Shown here one piece after another: positions 44,975 through 55,644 of a stretch of 64,000 nucleotides of DNA. The notes beneath the pieces are model-generated. The model searched no databases, had not been told where the DNA came from, and saw only the letters and a program-made list of their open reading frames with translations. The DNA comes from Actinostola sp. cb2023 (taxonomy: Eukaryota > Cnidaria > Anthozoa > Actiniaria > Actinostolidae), in assembly GCA_033675265.1 (NCBI GenBank), contig JAUJYZ010000881.1:375001-439000 (forward strand). Reading direction: 5' to 3'. Numbering within the stretch: position 1 is the first letter of the stretch; every line of letters starts with the position of its first letter. The position numbers and the translations under genes were made by a program.

Positions 44975-45937
44975 ATAACCCCATCGTCCCAGAGATAGAT
45001 CTGATATTTACCATCAGTGCAACCGCCACAAGATCCAACCAGAACTACCAACAGATGAAAGATATTATCAAACAAGTGATCGACAAATATGGTATGATGA
45101 GAATTTCTTACGGATTGATAACGTTCGGCTCAGATCCCGTCACGAAGATCCGATTGGCGGAGTATTTCAGCACAGAAAACGATTTGAAAAGTTTTATTGA
45201 CGCATCTGGTAAGCTATCTGGAGCTGCTCTTGATAAAGCTTTGGTGGAAGCGAAAAAGGCTTTTGACCGAAGCACACGACCTCAGGCAAAGAAGGTACAT
45301 AGATTTGGTTTTGGTTTTGATTTCTTTTGATTTTTTTGGAAACAATGTTTTTGATATTTTTGAAAATTTTTTTTTGGAATTATTTTTTTTTGGATTTTTT
45401 TTTTTGAAAAAAAAAAGGTTTCTTTATTTTTCTTTGTCTGTCAATACGTTGGCATTGTTGTTTCATTGTTTTATTAATTGCATAGTTGTCTGTTTGTTTG
45501 TCTTTCTTCAATGTATATCAGGCTCCGTTAGCTCAAAGAGTGGATAGCGCTATCCGTTGGATAAATCCTTATGCTGTGGATATATTTATTAGATAACAGC
45601 ATCAACTTATCCACTAGATAAGGAGTTACCCAACGGATAGCACTATCCAGGATTTGAACAGAACGTTCATCTTTGATTAAACTGTAATTTATTGTTCGTT
45701 TGCAGGTTCTCGTGGTGATCGTTGACAAGAAATCCGACAGCACTGAGAACGAGTTAACCACCAAAGTGAAGCCCCTAGAGCGTGCTGGGATACATGTCAT
45801 ACCCGTTGCCATGGGAACGGAAGCCAATGCACGTGAACTGTTGTTGATTACACCGTACAATGACAATCTAGTCACTGTCAAACCTACCGACAAGCCTGCA
45901 GACTCAGCTGAGGAACTGATGAAAAAAGTATTTGCAG
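44975..45937 (+). CDS. vWA module D24 (exons 44975-45294 and 45706-45937)
   Basis: It opens DNPIVPEIDLIFTISATATRSNQNY, MKDIIKQVIDKYG, ISYGLITFGS, LSGAALDKALVEAKKAF and QAKK, then the shared phase-0 intron site, then VLVVIVDKKSDSTE, VKPLERAGIHVIPVAMGTEA, ITPYNDNLVTV and LMKKVFAG. 552 nt. The exit donor CAG|GTAAGAAG is also the left edge of a 105-bp tandem repeat that copies GGTAAGAAG four more times. Confidence 0.88.
45519..45655. mobile_element. MITE variant with GGATAGCGCTATCC core
   Basis: Arms gagtggatagcgctatccgt + tggataa and the inverse (ttatccactagataagg ... caacggatagcactatcc) form an inverted repeat in the D24 internal intron. Same family as 40246-40388. Confidence 0.65.
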
Positions 45938-46460
45938 GTAAGAAGATTGTTATCCCATTCACTCCCACCAGTGCCCAGCCCAGTCACACAAGAGTGTCGT
46001 GTGGCACTATCGAGGGTTAAGTCTCTTTTGCCGCACACTGGGGTAAGAAGATTGTTACCCCATTCACCCCCACCAGTGCCCAGCCCAGTCACGCAGGAGT
46101 GCCATGTGCCACTATCGAGGGTTAAGTCTCTTTTGCCGCACACTGGGGTAAGAAGATTGTTACCCCATTCACCCCACCAGTGCCCAGCCCAGTCACGCAG
46201 GAGTGTCATGTGCCACTATCGAGGGTTAAGTCTCTTTTGCCGCACACTGGGGTAAGAAGATTGTTACCCCATTCACCACCACCAGTGCCCAGCCCAGTCA
46301 CGCAGGAGTGCCATGTGCCACTATCGAGGGTTAAGTCTCTTTTGCCGCACACTGGGGTAAGAAGATTGTTACCCCATTCACCCCCACCAGTGCCCAACCC
46401 AGTCACGCAGGAGTGTCATGTGCCATTATCGAAGGTTAAGTCTCTTTCGCCGCACACTGA
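45938..46460 (+). repeat. 105-bp tandem repeat, 5 copies, starting at the D24 splice donor
   Basis: Unit gtaagaagattgttacccca ... gtgcccagcccagtcacgca ... gtctcttttgccgcacactg. Units start at 45938, 46043, 46148, 46252 and 46357. Unit 1 starts at the functional donor, so each copy repeats GGTAAGAAG. Confidence 0.9.
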
Positions 46461-46629
46461 ATTATAACTGAAGACGTCAGTGTATACTTTTGAAGTTTGT
46501 TTTTTCGCAGTTCTTCATGAATACTATGTTTTGCTTGTTTAAACTTGTTCTGTTTATCATTATATTCTGAGATTTTGAACATGGTGATTATTGTTGCTTT
46601 TGGTAACACTCGTTATCAAAAAGAGCGAC

Positions 46630-46790
46630 CATCAATGACGACGATGATGCTGATGATGCTGATGAAGAAGTTGATGACAATGATGATTATGAAGTTGATG
46701 ACAATGATGATGATAACGATGATGTTCATGACAATGATGATGACGATGACAATGTTGATGGCAATGATGATGATGATGATGATGGTGATA
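46630..46790. repeat. GAT-rich microsatellite
   Basis: gatgatgacaatgatgatgat-type repeats upstream of D25. Confidence 0.8.
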
Positions 46791-46859
46791 TGGTTCTTAT
46801 GTAACGCACTATCACAATATGCTACGTATATAAACTCATTCATGTTCTCTTTTGTTTAG

Positions 46860-48015
46860 CCAAACCAATTGTACCTGAGTTAGACATGGTCTTCACTATC
46901 AGTGCAGCAGCACTCTCATCCGACAGTAACTTCCGTTCAATGAAAGACGTCATCAAGAAAATAATCGGTAAATTTGGCACCGACAGAATTCACTATAGTC
47001 TGGTAACGTTTGGAGATCCGCCCGTTGTGCAGTTACGTTTCTCCGTGAGAATTACCAGGCAGACAGACTTGTGACATTTGTCGAATCTCTTCCCAAACCA
47101 AGAGGTGAGTTGGATTAATTAAACGTAAGAAATGATATTTGAAAGTTTTAATATTTTTAACACACATGCTCATTGTGTTTCTTTCATTCTGACGCATTCA
47201 GTAAGTAAATCCTGTAAGCGAATTTACCTGGGTTCTCCACCAAAGTGTTATTTTTAGACCGTCTCTAATTAAGACGGTCTTCAATAATAGTTTGTGTTAC
47301 TTTAAGTCTGATGCGTTCAGTAAGTAAATGTTACAAGAGAAACTTCTTGGATTCTCCACCAAAGTGTTAATATGTAGCTTTCTAACCAGGGAGGTTTGTG
47401 TTTTCTTAAGTTTGGTGCGTTCAGTAAGTAAATGTTACAAACGCTTTTTGTGTTTTCTTAAGTTTGGTGCGTTCAGTAAGTAAATGCTACAAGAGAAACT
47501 TTCCGAGATGCTCTTTGTGTTTCCTTAAGTATTGCTGAATGCTGCCCCGGTTCTCCACCAAAGTGTTATTTTTTTATTTTTCCAATATGTGTTCCCTTTT
47601 TCTCTCGGTTCTCCACCGAAGTATAAATTTTAGCTTCCCAACAAGACACTCTGTTGCCCAAGAGTGGTGCGTTCAGTAAGTAAATCCTAGTTGCTTTGTA
47701 TTTTCACAGGTGGTGTCAATCTCCAGGCAGCTCTCGAACAATCAGCCACGCTCTTCACCCTCTCCGAAGGAGCTCGTCCTCGCTCTACAAAAGTATTGGT
47801 TGTAATCCTCGATAAGAAATCCGACAGCTCCCCAGACGACATCAAGGATGCTGCAAGCACAATCATTCAAGAGGGGATTCGTATCATCGCGGTTGCCCTT
47901 GGTAACGAGGCTGACCCCAAAGAACTTGAGCCGTTGGCCCCAAATGTTGATGATCTCATTGTGCCTAAGACTGTAGATGAACTGCCTGATAAGATAATGA
48001 AACGAGCAGTGAACG
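46860..48015 (+). CDS. vWA module D25 with a frame break (exons 46860-47104 and 47710-48015)
   Basis: Exon 1 reads AKPIVPELDMVFTISAAALSSDSNF, MKDVIKKIIGKFG, IHYSLVTFGDPPVVQLRF and then loses frame near 47038-47046; the array-like sequence REN, YQADRLVTFVESLPKPR continues in another frame to the donor at 47105. Exon 2 joins in phase 1 with that second frame: GGVNLQAALEQSATLF, VLVVILDKKSDSSP, IRIIAVALGNEA, LAPNVDDLIV and IMKRAVNG. Exon sum is 551 nt, the wrong remainder. A 2-nt gain (TC doublet) or 1-nt loss explains it; assembly error is possible. Read literally the protein stops at 47072-47074. Confidence 0.8.
47180..47700. repeat. Imperfect dispersed-tandem repeat, ~5 copies
   Basis: Phrases gcgttcagtaagtaaatgtt, ggttctccaccaaagtgtta and tgtgttttcttaagtttg recur at about 47205, 47310, 47415, 47465 and 47665 in the D25 internal intron. 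Each copy of cagtaagtaaat also resembles a splice donor. Confidence 0.7.
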
Positions 48016-48033
48016 GTGAGTCAATCATAACTA

Positions 48034-48703
48034 CAGTCGAACTTCACCACAACGCCACCTCGGGACTAAATTTTGTGGCCGTTGTGTAGAGGTAGAGGTG
48101 GCCGTTGTGTAGAGGTGGCCGTTATGTAGAGGTGGGCGTTGTGTAGAGGTGGCCGTTGTGTAGAGGTGGCCGTTGTGTAGAGGTGGCCGTTGTGTAGAGG
48201 TGGCCGTTGTGTAGAGGTGGGCGTTATGTAGAGGTGGGCGTTGTGTAGAGGTGGCCGTTGTGTAGAGGTGGCCGTTGTGTAGAGGTGTTATGTAGAGGTG
48301 ACCGTTGTGTAGAGGTGGCCGTTGTGTAGAGGTGGCCGTTGTGTAGAGGTGGCCGTTGTGTAGAGGTGGCCGTTGTGTAGAGGTGCCGTTGTGTAGAGGT
48401 GGGCGTTGTGTCGAGGTGGCCGTTGTGTAGAGGTGGCCGTTGTGTAGAGGTGGCCGTTGTGTAGAGGTGGCCGTTGTGTCGAAGTGGCCGTTGTGTAGAG
48501 GTGGCCGTTGAGTAGAGGTGGGCGTTGTGTCGAGGTGGCCGTTGTGTAGAGGTGGCCGTTGTGTAGAGGTGGCCGTTGTGTAGAGGTGGCTGTTGTGGAG
48601 AGGTTTTAAAAACGAATAAATGTATGTGCTGGCTGGTGGCCGGGACAAAAAAACTACCCTGGCCGTTATAGAGAGGTGGCCGTTATGGGGAGGTTCGACT
48701 GTA
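48034..48703. mobile_element. TACAGTCGAAC-ended element with ~30-copy 18-bp minisatellite
   Basis: Termini acagtcgaacttcacca (48034-) and ggggaggttcgactgt (to about 48702). Interior unit ggccgttgtgtagaggtg with variants. The right flank (gttttaaaaacgaataaatg) is the same as in the element at 10643-11148, so they are one family. Confidence 0.82.
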
Positions 48704-48709
48704 CTTCAC

Positions 48710-49327
48710 AAAATGGTTAATTCATGTTAAACCTGCGAGTATCGATTCCTAATTAAAGTACCACTTAAAGGATGTGTTGAACCTGGCGGTTGGTTCGAGC
48801 TGTTTTCCTTGTATCGCGACCAGTGACGTTTTTCTTTCGCGCTGTACCATATTGCGTTGGATTTCTGTCAACTAAATTATCCTGACTAATCGGTGATCGT
48901 CATTCTGTAATGAGGTAAAGTATTATGAAGCTTGAACAACAAGAATAAGAAGAAAGAAAATTGAAGGACACCGATTCCATGCCCATGCCAAAGAAAGACA
49001 GAAATTATTTTGTAATTTTTAATGGTTTTATTAATAGAGGCCAATGCTGTTTTGAATGAAAGGCTACACCGTGAAAGACAACAATGCAAATTCTGCAATA
49101 TTTATGTTTGCATTTAATTTTATGATTTCATCGGAAAAGATTTGCCTACAAATTGGAACATTTGGTCTTTTCGGTCCTAGTCCCTAGTCCTAGCCCCCTA
49201 ACGAATCCCTTCGAATTCTTATTCTTCTTTTTTTTCTGTCAGTTTCTGATTGTTTTTCACTTCGGTATATTAATATTATATATATAATATGCAATATGTA
49301 CTTCAGTTTAATTTATATTTTCGCTTG
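48710..49327. other. Unique intron sequence, no feature seen
   Basis: Part of the 2.4-kb D25-D26 intron. AT-rich, with no exon-like phase-1 segment or inverted repeat recognised. Confidence 0.4.

Positions 49328-49380
<53 letters not shown>
49328..49380. repeat. 53-bp poly(C) run
   Basis: An uninterrupted cytosine homopolymer (poly(G) on the minus strand) in otherwise AT-rich sequence. True length is uncertain, since such tracts are easily mis-sized. Confidence 0.9.
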
Positions 49381-50425
49381 ACGAAATCCCCAAATCAGTC
49401 ATAGATTATTGCTTTTATAATTACATGCCGTGATTTTAAATACATCGACATATATAACACTTACTTGTTACATTAATTGTGCATGGAAAAAGGGTTCACC
49501 ACTGCTTTGCATTGAGTATTTTCACCACTAGCGCTATCAGTTCCCTCAGATTCATCAGTTTTGTTTGTGCAACGGCGAAGGCACAAGCTGTGATCTTTAA
49601 CTATGCTGTGATCAATAGTCATACTAACAACACCAGAGAAGCCTGACACATCATATTTTTGAATGCCCAGGAGTTTACATCGAGTCAAAATAATACAATG
49701 ATCAATAGATATAAATACTAGGAAGAGCTTCGAGGCTGTTGTGTATATATATACTCTGTATGGGACTCTATAAAAACTGGCCGAAATACGGTGCGAAAAT
49801 TTTACGAACTAACATGTATTTGGTATCAAAATGTCCATAAAAGAGCGGGCTATGCTAATCCCGTAGTTAATTTCGTGACTAGGCCTGTGTAGTTTCAATA
49901 AAAGCTATTTTTGTGGGCTGACAGGCCAGTTTGAGGTCATGTCACGCCAATTCTCTTGTAAGGTAGACCCATTCAACTAAAAAAAATACGGTACTTTTTT
50001 GCATCGAATTTCAATTATAGCCGAATAATATGGTCCACGAAAGATCAAACAAACTAAATCCGTCGTTAACTTTTTAGTTATATGCATTTATACGAGGAAA
50101 ATTGCAAAAAAACCTTGAATTTGAGCCCATGTTTGTATGTACTAGAATGTGGGGGCGTGCCAGAGAAATTCTAGCTGACTACTTGTGACAAATCTTTCCC
50201 GATGAGTAAAACAAAATACAGAAAGCCTTACTATTTGCTGCTTTTTCATTGGTAATTCGCGCGATTTATGTTTTCTTTTGTTCAACAAAATATTCGAAGT
50301 TTATAGTGGTATTATCATCTTACATATTCTCTGTTTTGAGAAAAACAATGAACAAATCCTCACTATTTTACGCTTTTTTGGTAGGTAATTCGCGTGACTT
50401 ATTATATTTTTGTTCATCTCTACAG
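49381..50425. other. Unique intron sequence, no feature seen
   Basis: The remainder of the D25-D26 intron. AT-rich; short open frames lack splice context and vWA or Kazal similarity. Confidence 0.4.
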
Positions 50426-52387
50426 ATTCCATAGTAGTACCAAAGATCGATCTTGGATTCCTAATAAGCGCCTCTTCATCTGGCGCTGATTCGACGTTTA
50501 GAATGATGAAGAACACCATCAACGAGATTGTTAATAAATATGGACGATCACAGATCAAGTGAGTCTATATAATAACGGGCTTGATTTAGAGATCCAGGCA
50601 TTATGTATAGGAAATCATATGATTTCAGGCTCGTGTAATTTAAAAAAAAAAATTGAACTCTTTGAGAACCCACTCGTTCAAATTTTTTCCAAATTGCACG
50701 AGAAAAAACATATGATTTCCTTTTACAAATTCAACGGGAATTGACGTACGGCAAAAACTTATGGAGTATTTCACTGAAAAAGACCAACATTCTGAAGAAA
50801 ACAAACCCAGCGCGCGCTCGATGGCGTGATGATGGCGTCAGTAGCGTGCGCACTTCAACTAAATGGCCCATTTCGCGGTTAATGACGTATTTCTGGGTAC
50901 CTTGTGGATTAACACGGAAGCGAGGCAATTTCGGGCAACTTCAGGCAGCTTTCTTTACAAAATATTTGTAGTATGTTTTTTTTCTGTACTCAACGATCGT
51001 AAAAAGATAGAAAAAGACCGTAGATTTTGTTGTTACTCGTTTGACATGACTCGGGCATTCATGTGCCGTCTTTGGTTGCCCTAACAGCGAAAGAAAAAAG
51101 GTGGCTTGTGTGAAAAAGTGTAAAATTTCAAGCTATAAAGAAAGCAAAAGTACCCGAGTCAACAGGTTCTTTCCCAAGAACAAGAAAGAAAAGAAAGGTT
51201 AAACACCCACTTTCCGGCTTATGCTTTTCTTTTGCAACTCAGATGACGACTCGGTGTCCTTGTCGATTCTTTCCAGGTAAATAATAAGTGTAGAAAGCAA
51301 GATCAACCAGGTCTTTCTTCGCACGATTTTTGCCCGAGTCACTAGTTTGGACACCGTGTAGTAGAAGAAATTCACGTCAAACCGGTATTTTCTTAGTTGA
51401 AAAATACTCCTTTGTCACAAAACGTCGACTATCTACTTCTTCAATCTGTGTTGTTTTGTAACTTAAATGAAAACAATTATTAAATAAATAAATAAAAACT
51501 TCTTCAATCTCCTCAAAAAATGTCCCAGTTCCTCTAATCTTTCTCTTTTCCAATTTAATACCGTCATGTACGACTTAAAACAGGAGCCATTTTGTGGCAA
51601 AGCCGGTGGAAGTTGCCCGAAATTGCCTCGCTTCCGTGTTAATCCACAGGTACCCAGAAATACGTCATTAACCGCGAAATGGGACATTGTATTCGAAAAC
51701 ACAACAGAATTCTCAACTTTCTTGTCATTTTCTTCGCCATTCTTGTTCTAGTGTATCGCAATGTTTTCAACACCAAAGTGAAACGTTTGATTTTAAGATT
51801 GTTTTAGCTATTCAGCATCGAGAAATACCTGCACTGAATTTCAACTTTTTGCACTGGTGTTTCAAATACAATTGCACTACTCTTAACCAATCAGAAGCGA
51901 TCATTTTTTCATGTATGTTATTAGATTTGAACTTGCACTGAATTGGCTTTTATGACTTTTTCCAGGTACCTGGTTATTGTCTACGGCAGTGCTGCAACTG
52001 TCCAAGTGGACTTTGACAATCAATTCCCCTCCAAAGAAAGCTACGTCCTCTTCATGAACCAAATCGCTCGTCCTTTTGGCGAACCTTCCCATGAAACAGC
52101 GCTCGACCAGGCAATCCAGACCTTCCAGCGATCTGCACGTCCAGATGCAAAGAAGGTTGTAGTCATAGTGACGGATAAATTCCCGCCAAAAGTACCGGAA
52201 GTTGTACAAAATGCTGCGAGGGGACTGGAACTCGATGACGTCAAAGTTGTACCAGTTCCTGTAGGTAGTGATGCTAATGAGCCCGCGATCAAGAAGCTGT
52301 CTCCATATAAGGATGTACTAGTAACAGCAAATAAGAACAGCGTGCCGAAGGAACTTGCGAATCAAATAATGATGAAAGTCTTGAAAG
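50426..52387 (+). CDS. vWA module D26 (exons 50426-50558 and 51966-52387)
   Basis: Exon 1: DSIVVPKIDLGFLISASSSGADSTF, MKNTINEIVNKYG, phase 2 (AA|G) at the start of strand 2, the most N-terminal internal intron in the array. Exon 2: YLVIVYGSAATVQVDF, ESYVLFMNQI, FGEPSHETALDQAIQTF, VVVIVTDKFPPKVP, VKVVPVPVGSDA, LSPYKDVLVT and IMMKVLKG. 555 nt. The KRSxS motif is KFPPK. The 1.4-kb intron contains an element with roughly 100-bp terminal inverted repeats. Confidence 0.86.
50864..51686. mobile_element. Non-autonomous element with ~100-bp terminal inverted repeats (~820 bp)
   Basis: Left end tggcccatttcgcggttaat ... ccttgtggattaacacggaa ... aatttcgggcaact (50864-50965) is the inverse of the right end (about 51587-51686). 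The core has no transposase frame. It sits in the D26 internal intron. Confidence 0.82.
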
Positions 52388-52506
52388 GTGGGGGAAATCG
52401 GTTTTGATAGCATTTATTTGAAGAAAATAAGTATTTATTTGGTCACTTTAGGACTGGGAACTGTTAACTCAGAGAGGTTCGGAATTCATACCATTACGGC
52501 ATATTC

Positions 52507-53531
52507 CACTGTACAGAAAAAGATGGCGGATGTACATTTTACCCAGTAATCCTTCACGAACCTAACTCAGCCGTTACTACTCACATCTATACACTTTCTG
52601 ACACGTCTGCATAAATAAAGCAAACAACAGCTTCAAACTTGCAAATAATATCGCCGCTGTATATTTTCCCCAGTAATCCTTTGCGAACCTAAATCACTAC
52701 TAATCACATAAATAAAGCAGACAACAGCTTCAAACTTGCAAACAATATGGCGGCTGTATATTTTACCCAGTAATCCTTTGCGAACCTAAATCACTACTAA
52801 TCTCATAAATAAAGCAGACAACAGCTTCAAACTTGCAAACAATATGGCGGCTGTATATTTTACCCAGTAATCCTTTGCGAACCTAAATCACTACTAATCA
52901 CATAAATAAAGCAGACAACAGCTTCAAACTTGCAAACAATATGGCGGCTGTATATTTTACCCAGTAATCCTTTGCGAACCTAAATCACTACTAATCTCAT
53001 AAATAAAGCAGACAACAGCTTCAAACTTGCAAACAATATGGCGGCTGTATATTTTACCCAGTAATCCTTTGCGAACCTAAATCACTACTAATCACATAAA
53101 TAAAGCAGACAACAGCTTCAAACTTGCAAACAATATGGCGGCTGTATATTTTACCCAGTAATCCTTTGCGAACCTAAATCACTACTAATCACATAAATAA
53201 AGCAGACAACAGCTTCAAACTTGCAAACAATATGGCGGCTGTATATTTTACCCAGTAATCCTTTGCGAACCTAAATCACTACTAATCACATAAATAAAGC
53301 AGACAACAGCTTCAAACTTGCAAACAATATGGCGGCTGTATATTTTACCCAGTAATCCTTTGCGAACCTAAATCACTACTAATCACATAAATAAAGCAGA
53401 CAACAGCTTCAAACTTGTAAATTTTAACGTTTTCAAAACTCTCTGTTTAAAAGTTTCTACGAGGTAGTGTGGTTTATGCGCGCAAAGTATTGTGGTTAAG
53501 TGTAATGATCCGCCATCTTTTTTCTGTAACC
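52507..53531. mobile_element. MITE family 'AGATGGCGGCTGTACA', copy 2, expanded by a ~97-bp satellite
   Basis: Ends cactgtacagaaaaagatgg (about 52507-) and ccgccatcttttttctgtaa (to about 53530). The middle is about eight tandem units (acaacagcttcaaacttgca, aacaatatggcggctgtata, ttttacccagtaatcctttg, cgaacctaaatcactactaa), each derived from the element's left end. Confidence 0.85.
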
Positions 53532-53608
53532 ATGGTTACATTTAGACGATTTTCTGCATCTTCCATTTGCGAGATATTCTGTTTGGTGACGTATAGTTTT
53601 TAGTTCTA

Positions 53609-53803
53609 CAGACCCATTTAGCTTGGGCATGTTTTCCCATGTCAGACCACGTGTCATTTCCCGTGAGTGTTATTTCTTTCTCTATCGGTAACCCTTGAGA
53701 AGAGACATGAATATGGATGTAAATCAAACAAAGAATCTAATACTCAGGGGAATGACACGTGGTCTGAAATGATGGGAAAAATACGCCCAAGCTAAATGGA
53801 TCT
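53609..53803. mobile_element. Inverted-repeat element upstream of D27
   Basis: Left agacccatttagcttgggca ... cagaccacgtgtcatttccc and right ggggaatgacacgtggtctg ... gcccaagctaaatggatct pair over about 50 bp. The right end lies about 25 nt before the D27 acceptor. Confidence 0.75.
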
Positions 53804-53828
53804 ATTGTAATCATATTGGAAATTTCAG

Positions 53829-54386
53829 ATCAGCCCAAAGTCCCCAAGACAGATCTGGTATTCTTAATCAGCGTTCAGCCATCACAGCCAACGTCCGTCT
53901 CAACGTTCAGAAAAGTCCGTGAAGTTGTGAAAGCCGTGGTAGCCAAATATGGTATGACAGAAATCAAATATGGTCTCGTCGTATATGGCGACACCGCTTC
54001 GGCCTTCCTTCGGCTGAGAGATCGTGTCCCTAGTGAAGCAACTCTAAGGCGAATTATCGATGCAACATTTCCGAATTTTGGAGTATCGTCCCTGAGTGAA
54101 GGCCTTAAGGAAGCGAAGAAGCTCTTTGGAAGTTCACAAGCGCGAAAAGATGCTCGCAAAGTGTTGGTGGTCATAACGGACACGAGGACTGGGACCGACA
54201 AGAAAGCCATTCAACAGCAGATGGATGAACTGACAAGTCAAGAAGTACATATCATTCCTGTTGCAATTGGAAGAAACGCGCTCCAGGCTCTTGATCAAGA
54301 TGTTACCAGTGAAGATGTCATTGAGGTGGAGAGAGGAGATCGAGCTAAAAAGATAGCAAATACTATTATGAAGAACGTGACAAGTG
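53829..54386 (+). CDS. vWA module D27 (single exon)
   Basis: A 558-nt module: DQPKVPKTDLVFLISVQPSQPTSVSTF (a longer loop after strand 1), VREVVKAVVAKYG, IKYGLVVYGD, VSSLSEGLKEAKKLF, strand VLVVITDTRTGTD, VHIIPVAIGRNA, a shortened acidic segment DQDVTSEDVIEV and IMKNVTSG. Acceptor aatttcag at 53821-53828; donor GTGAGT after 54386. Phase-1 ends. Confidence 0.89.
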
Positions 54387-54417
54387 GTGAGTAAAGTAGA
54401 TGTTGCGTGACATAAAT

Positions 54418-54900
54418 CATGAGTGGTGATGATGATAGTGTTGGTGATGATGGTGATGATCGTCATGATGATGGTGTTCAAGATAATGATTCTGATGAGC
54501 AAGATAATATTATTAATGATGATAGTGATGCTGATGAGTATGATGCTGATGGTGATTATCATAATGATGATGATGATGATACTGGGTGTGCAGTGGTAGA
54601 TGTGATCTACCAGTAAATGTAATGGTAGATATTACAGCAATGATAAATTCTCCATAATGGTGATGACGATGATGATGACGACGACGGCGATGATGATGAT
54701 GATGGGTGTGCAGTGGTAGATGTGATCTACCAGTAAATGTAATGGTAGATATTACAGCGATGATAAATTCTCCATAATGGTGATGATGATGATGATGATG
54801 ACGATGATGATGAGATACTAGGTGTGCAGTGGTAGATGTGATAGTAAATGTACTGGTAGATATTACAGCGATGATGATTATCTCCATAATGATGATATGA
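54418..54900. repeat. GAT microsatellite with ~120-bp higher-order unit
   Basis: Three units of gggtgtgcagtggtagatgt, gatctaccagtaaatgtaat and attacagcgatgataaattc separated by (GAT)n, between D27 and D28. Confidence 0.85.
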
Positions 54901-54993
54901 GATACAAATGCCTTACTAATCTGTAACCATTGTTACGCAGAAGCGCACATCTCATCTCCATAAGACTCACTCAATGCCTTGATTACCTTTCAG

Positions 54994-55561
54994 ATGTCCA
55001 TCGTATTTCCAAGCTAGACGTTGTCTTCGCTGTAAGTGCAGCCAGTCGTGATTCCTCCAACACTTACAATACTATGATCTCAGCAGTTCAGTCCATTATA
55101 CAAGAATACGGCATCAAAAAAGCGCTGTACAGTCTACTGACCTTTGGTGACCAGCCCGATGTACGTCTGCGATTCAAAAACAAAGTTTGCATCTAAATAT
55201 AACCTGAAGGATTATGTGTCTAACTTCGTGCGATCGGTTGGAGAACCGAATCTAGAGAAAGCCCTTTGGAAAGCCACAGAGCTATTTTCTCAATCGGAAG
55301 GCCATCGTAATGACGCTCGTAAAGTCGTCGTGGTGTTAATCGATAAGAGGTCGGTGAGCTCCGATGATGATATCCGACGAATTATCGATAAGTATGAAAC
55401 GGATAAAATCAAGGTCGTGCCGGTGATTATTGGAGGGGAGATAAGTACTTCCGATGTTGTATCGATTGCTTCTGATAAAAGCCGAGATAACGTTGTGGTG
55501 ACTACGACAGGAGAACGACCTGATCGTGTTGGCAAGAGGATTATGGATCTCGTTTATAAAG
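54994..55561 (+). CDS. vWA module D28 with a frame break (single exon)
   Basis: It opens DVHRISKLDVVFAVSAASRDSSNTY, MISAVQSIIQEYG, LYSLLTFGDQPDVRLRFKNK, then terminates in frame at VCI (stop near 55194). In the next frame the module continues without loss: FASKYNLKDYVSNFV, VGEPNLEKALWKATELF, VVVVLIDKRSVSS, IKVVPVIIGGEI, IASDKSRDNVVV and IMDLVYKG with a phase-1 donor. Exon length is 568 nt, one too many for a 1-1 unit, so one extra base (probably the G at about 55186) breaks an otherwise complete module. Genuine mutation and sequencing error cannot be told apart here. Confidence 0.82.
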
Positions 55562-55644
55562 GTGGGATATTTAGTTGGACGTTGTTTATATCTCATACTC
55601 TCTATGTTTCCTTTTTTTCATTCTTTCTTACTTATTTTATTTAT

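Noticed and set aside
49473..49688. Small minus-strand open frame in the D25-D26 intron
   Set aside because: 71 codons, no recognisable domain, splice context or repeat of it elsewhere; compatible with chance.
55170..55200. Programmed ribosomal frameshifting at the D28 break (near caaaaac)
   Set aside because: A -1 slippery heptamer would need the form A AAA AAC in frame; here the preceding base is C and the required shift is +1. An indel is simpler.
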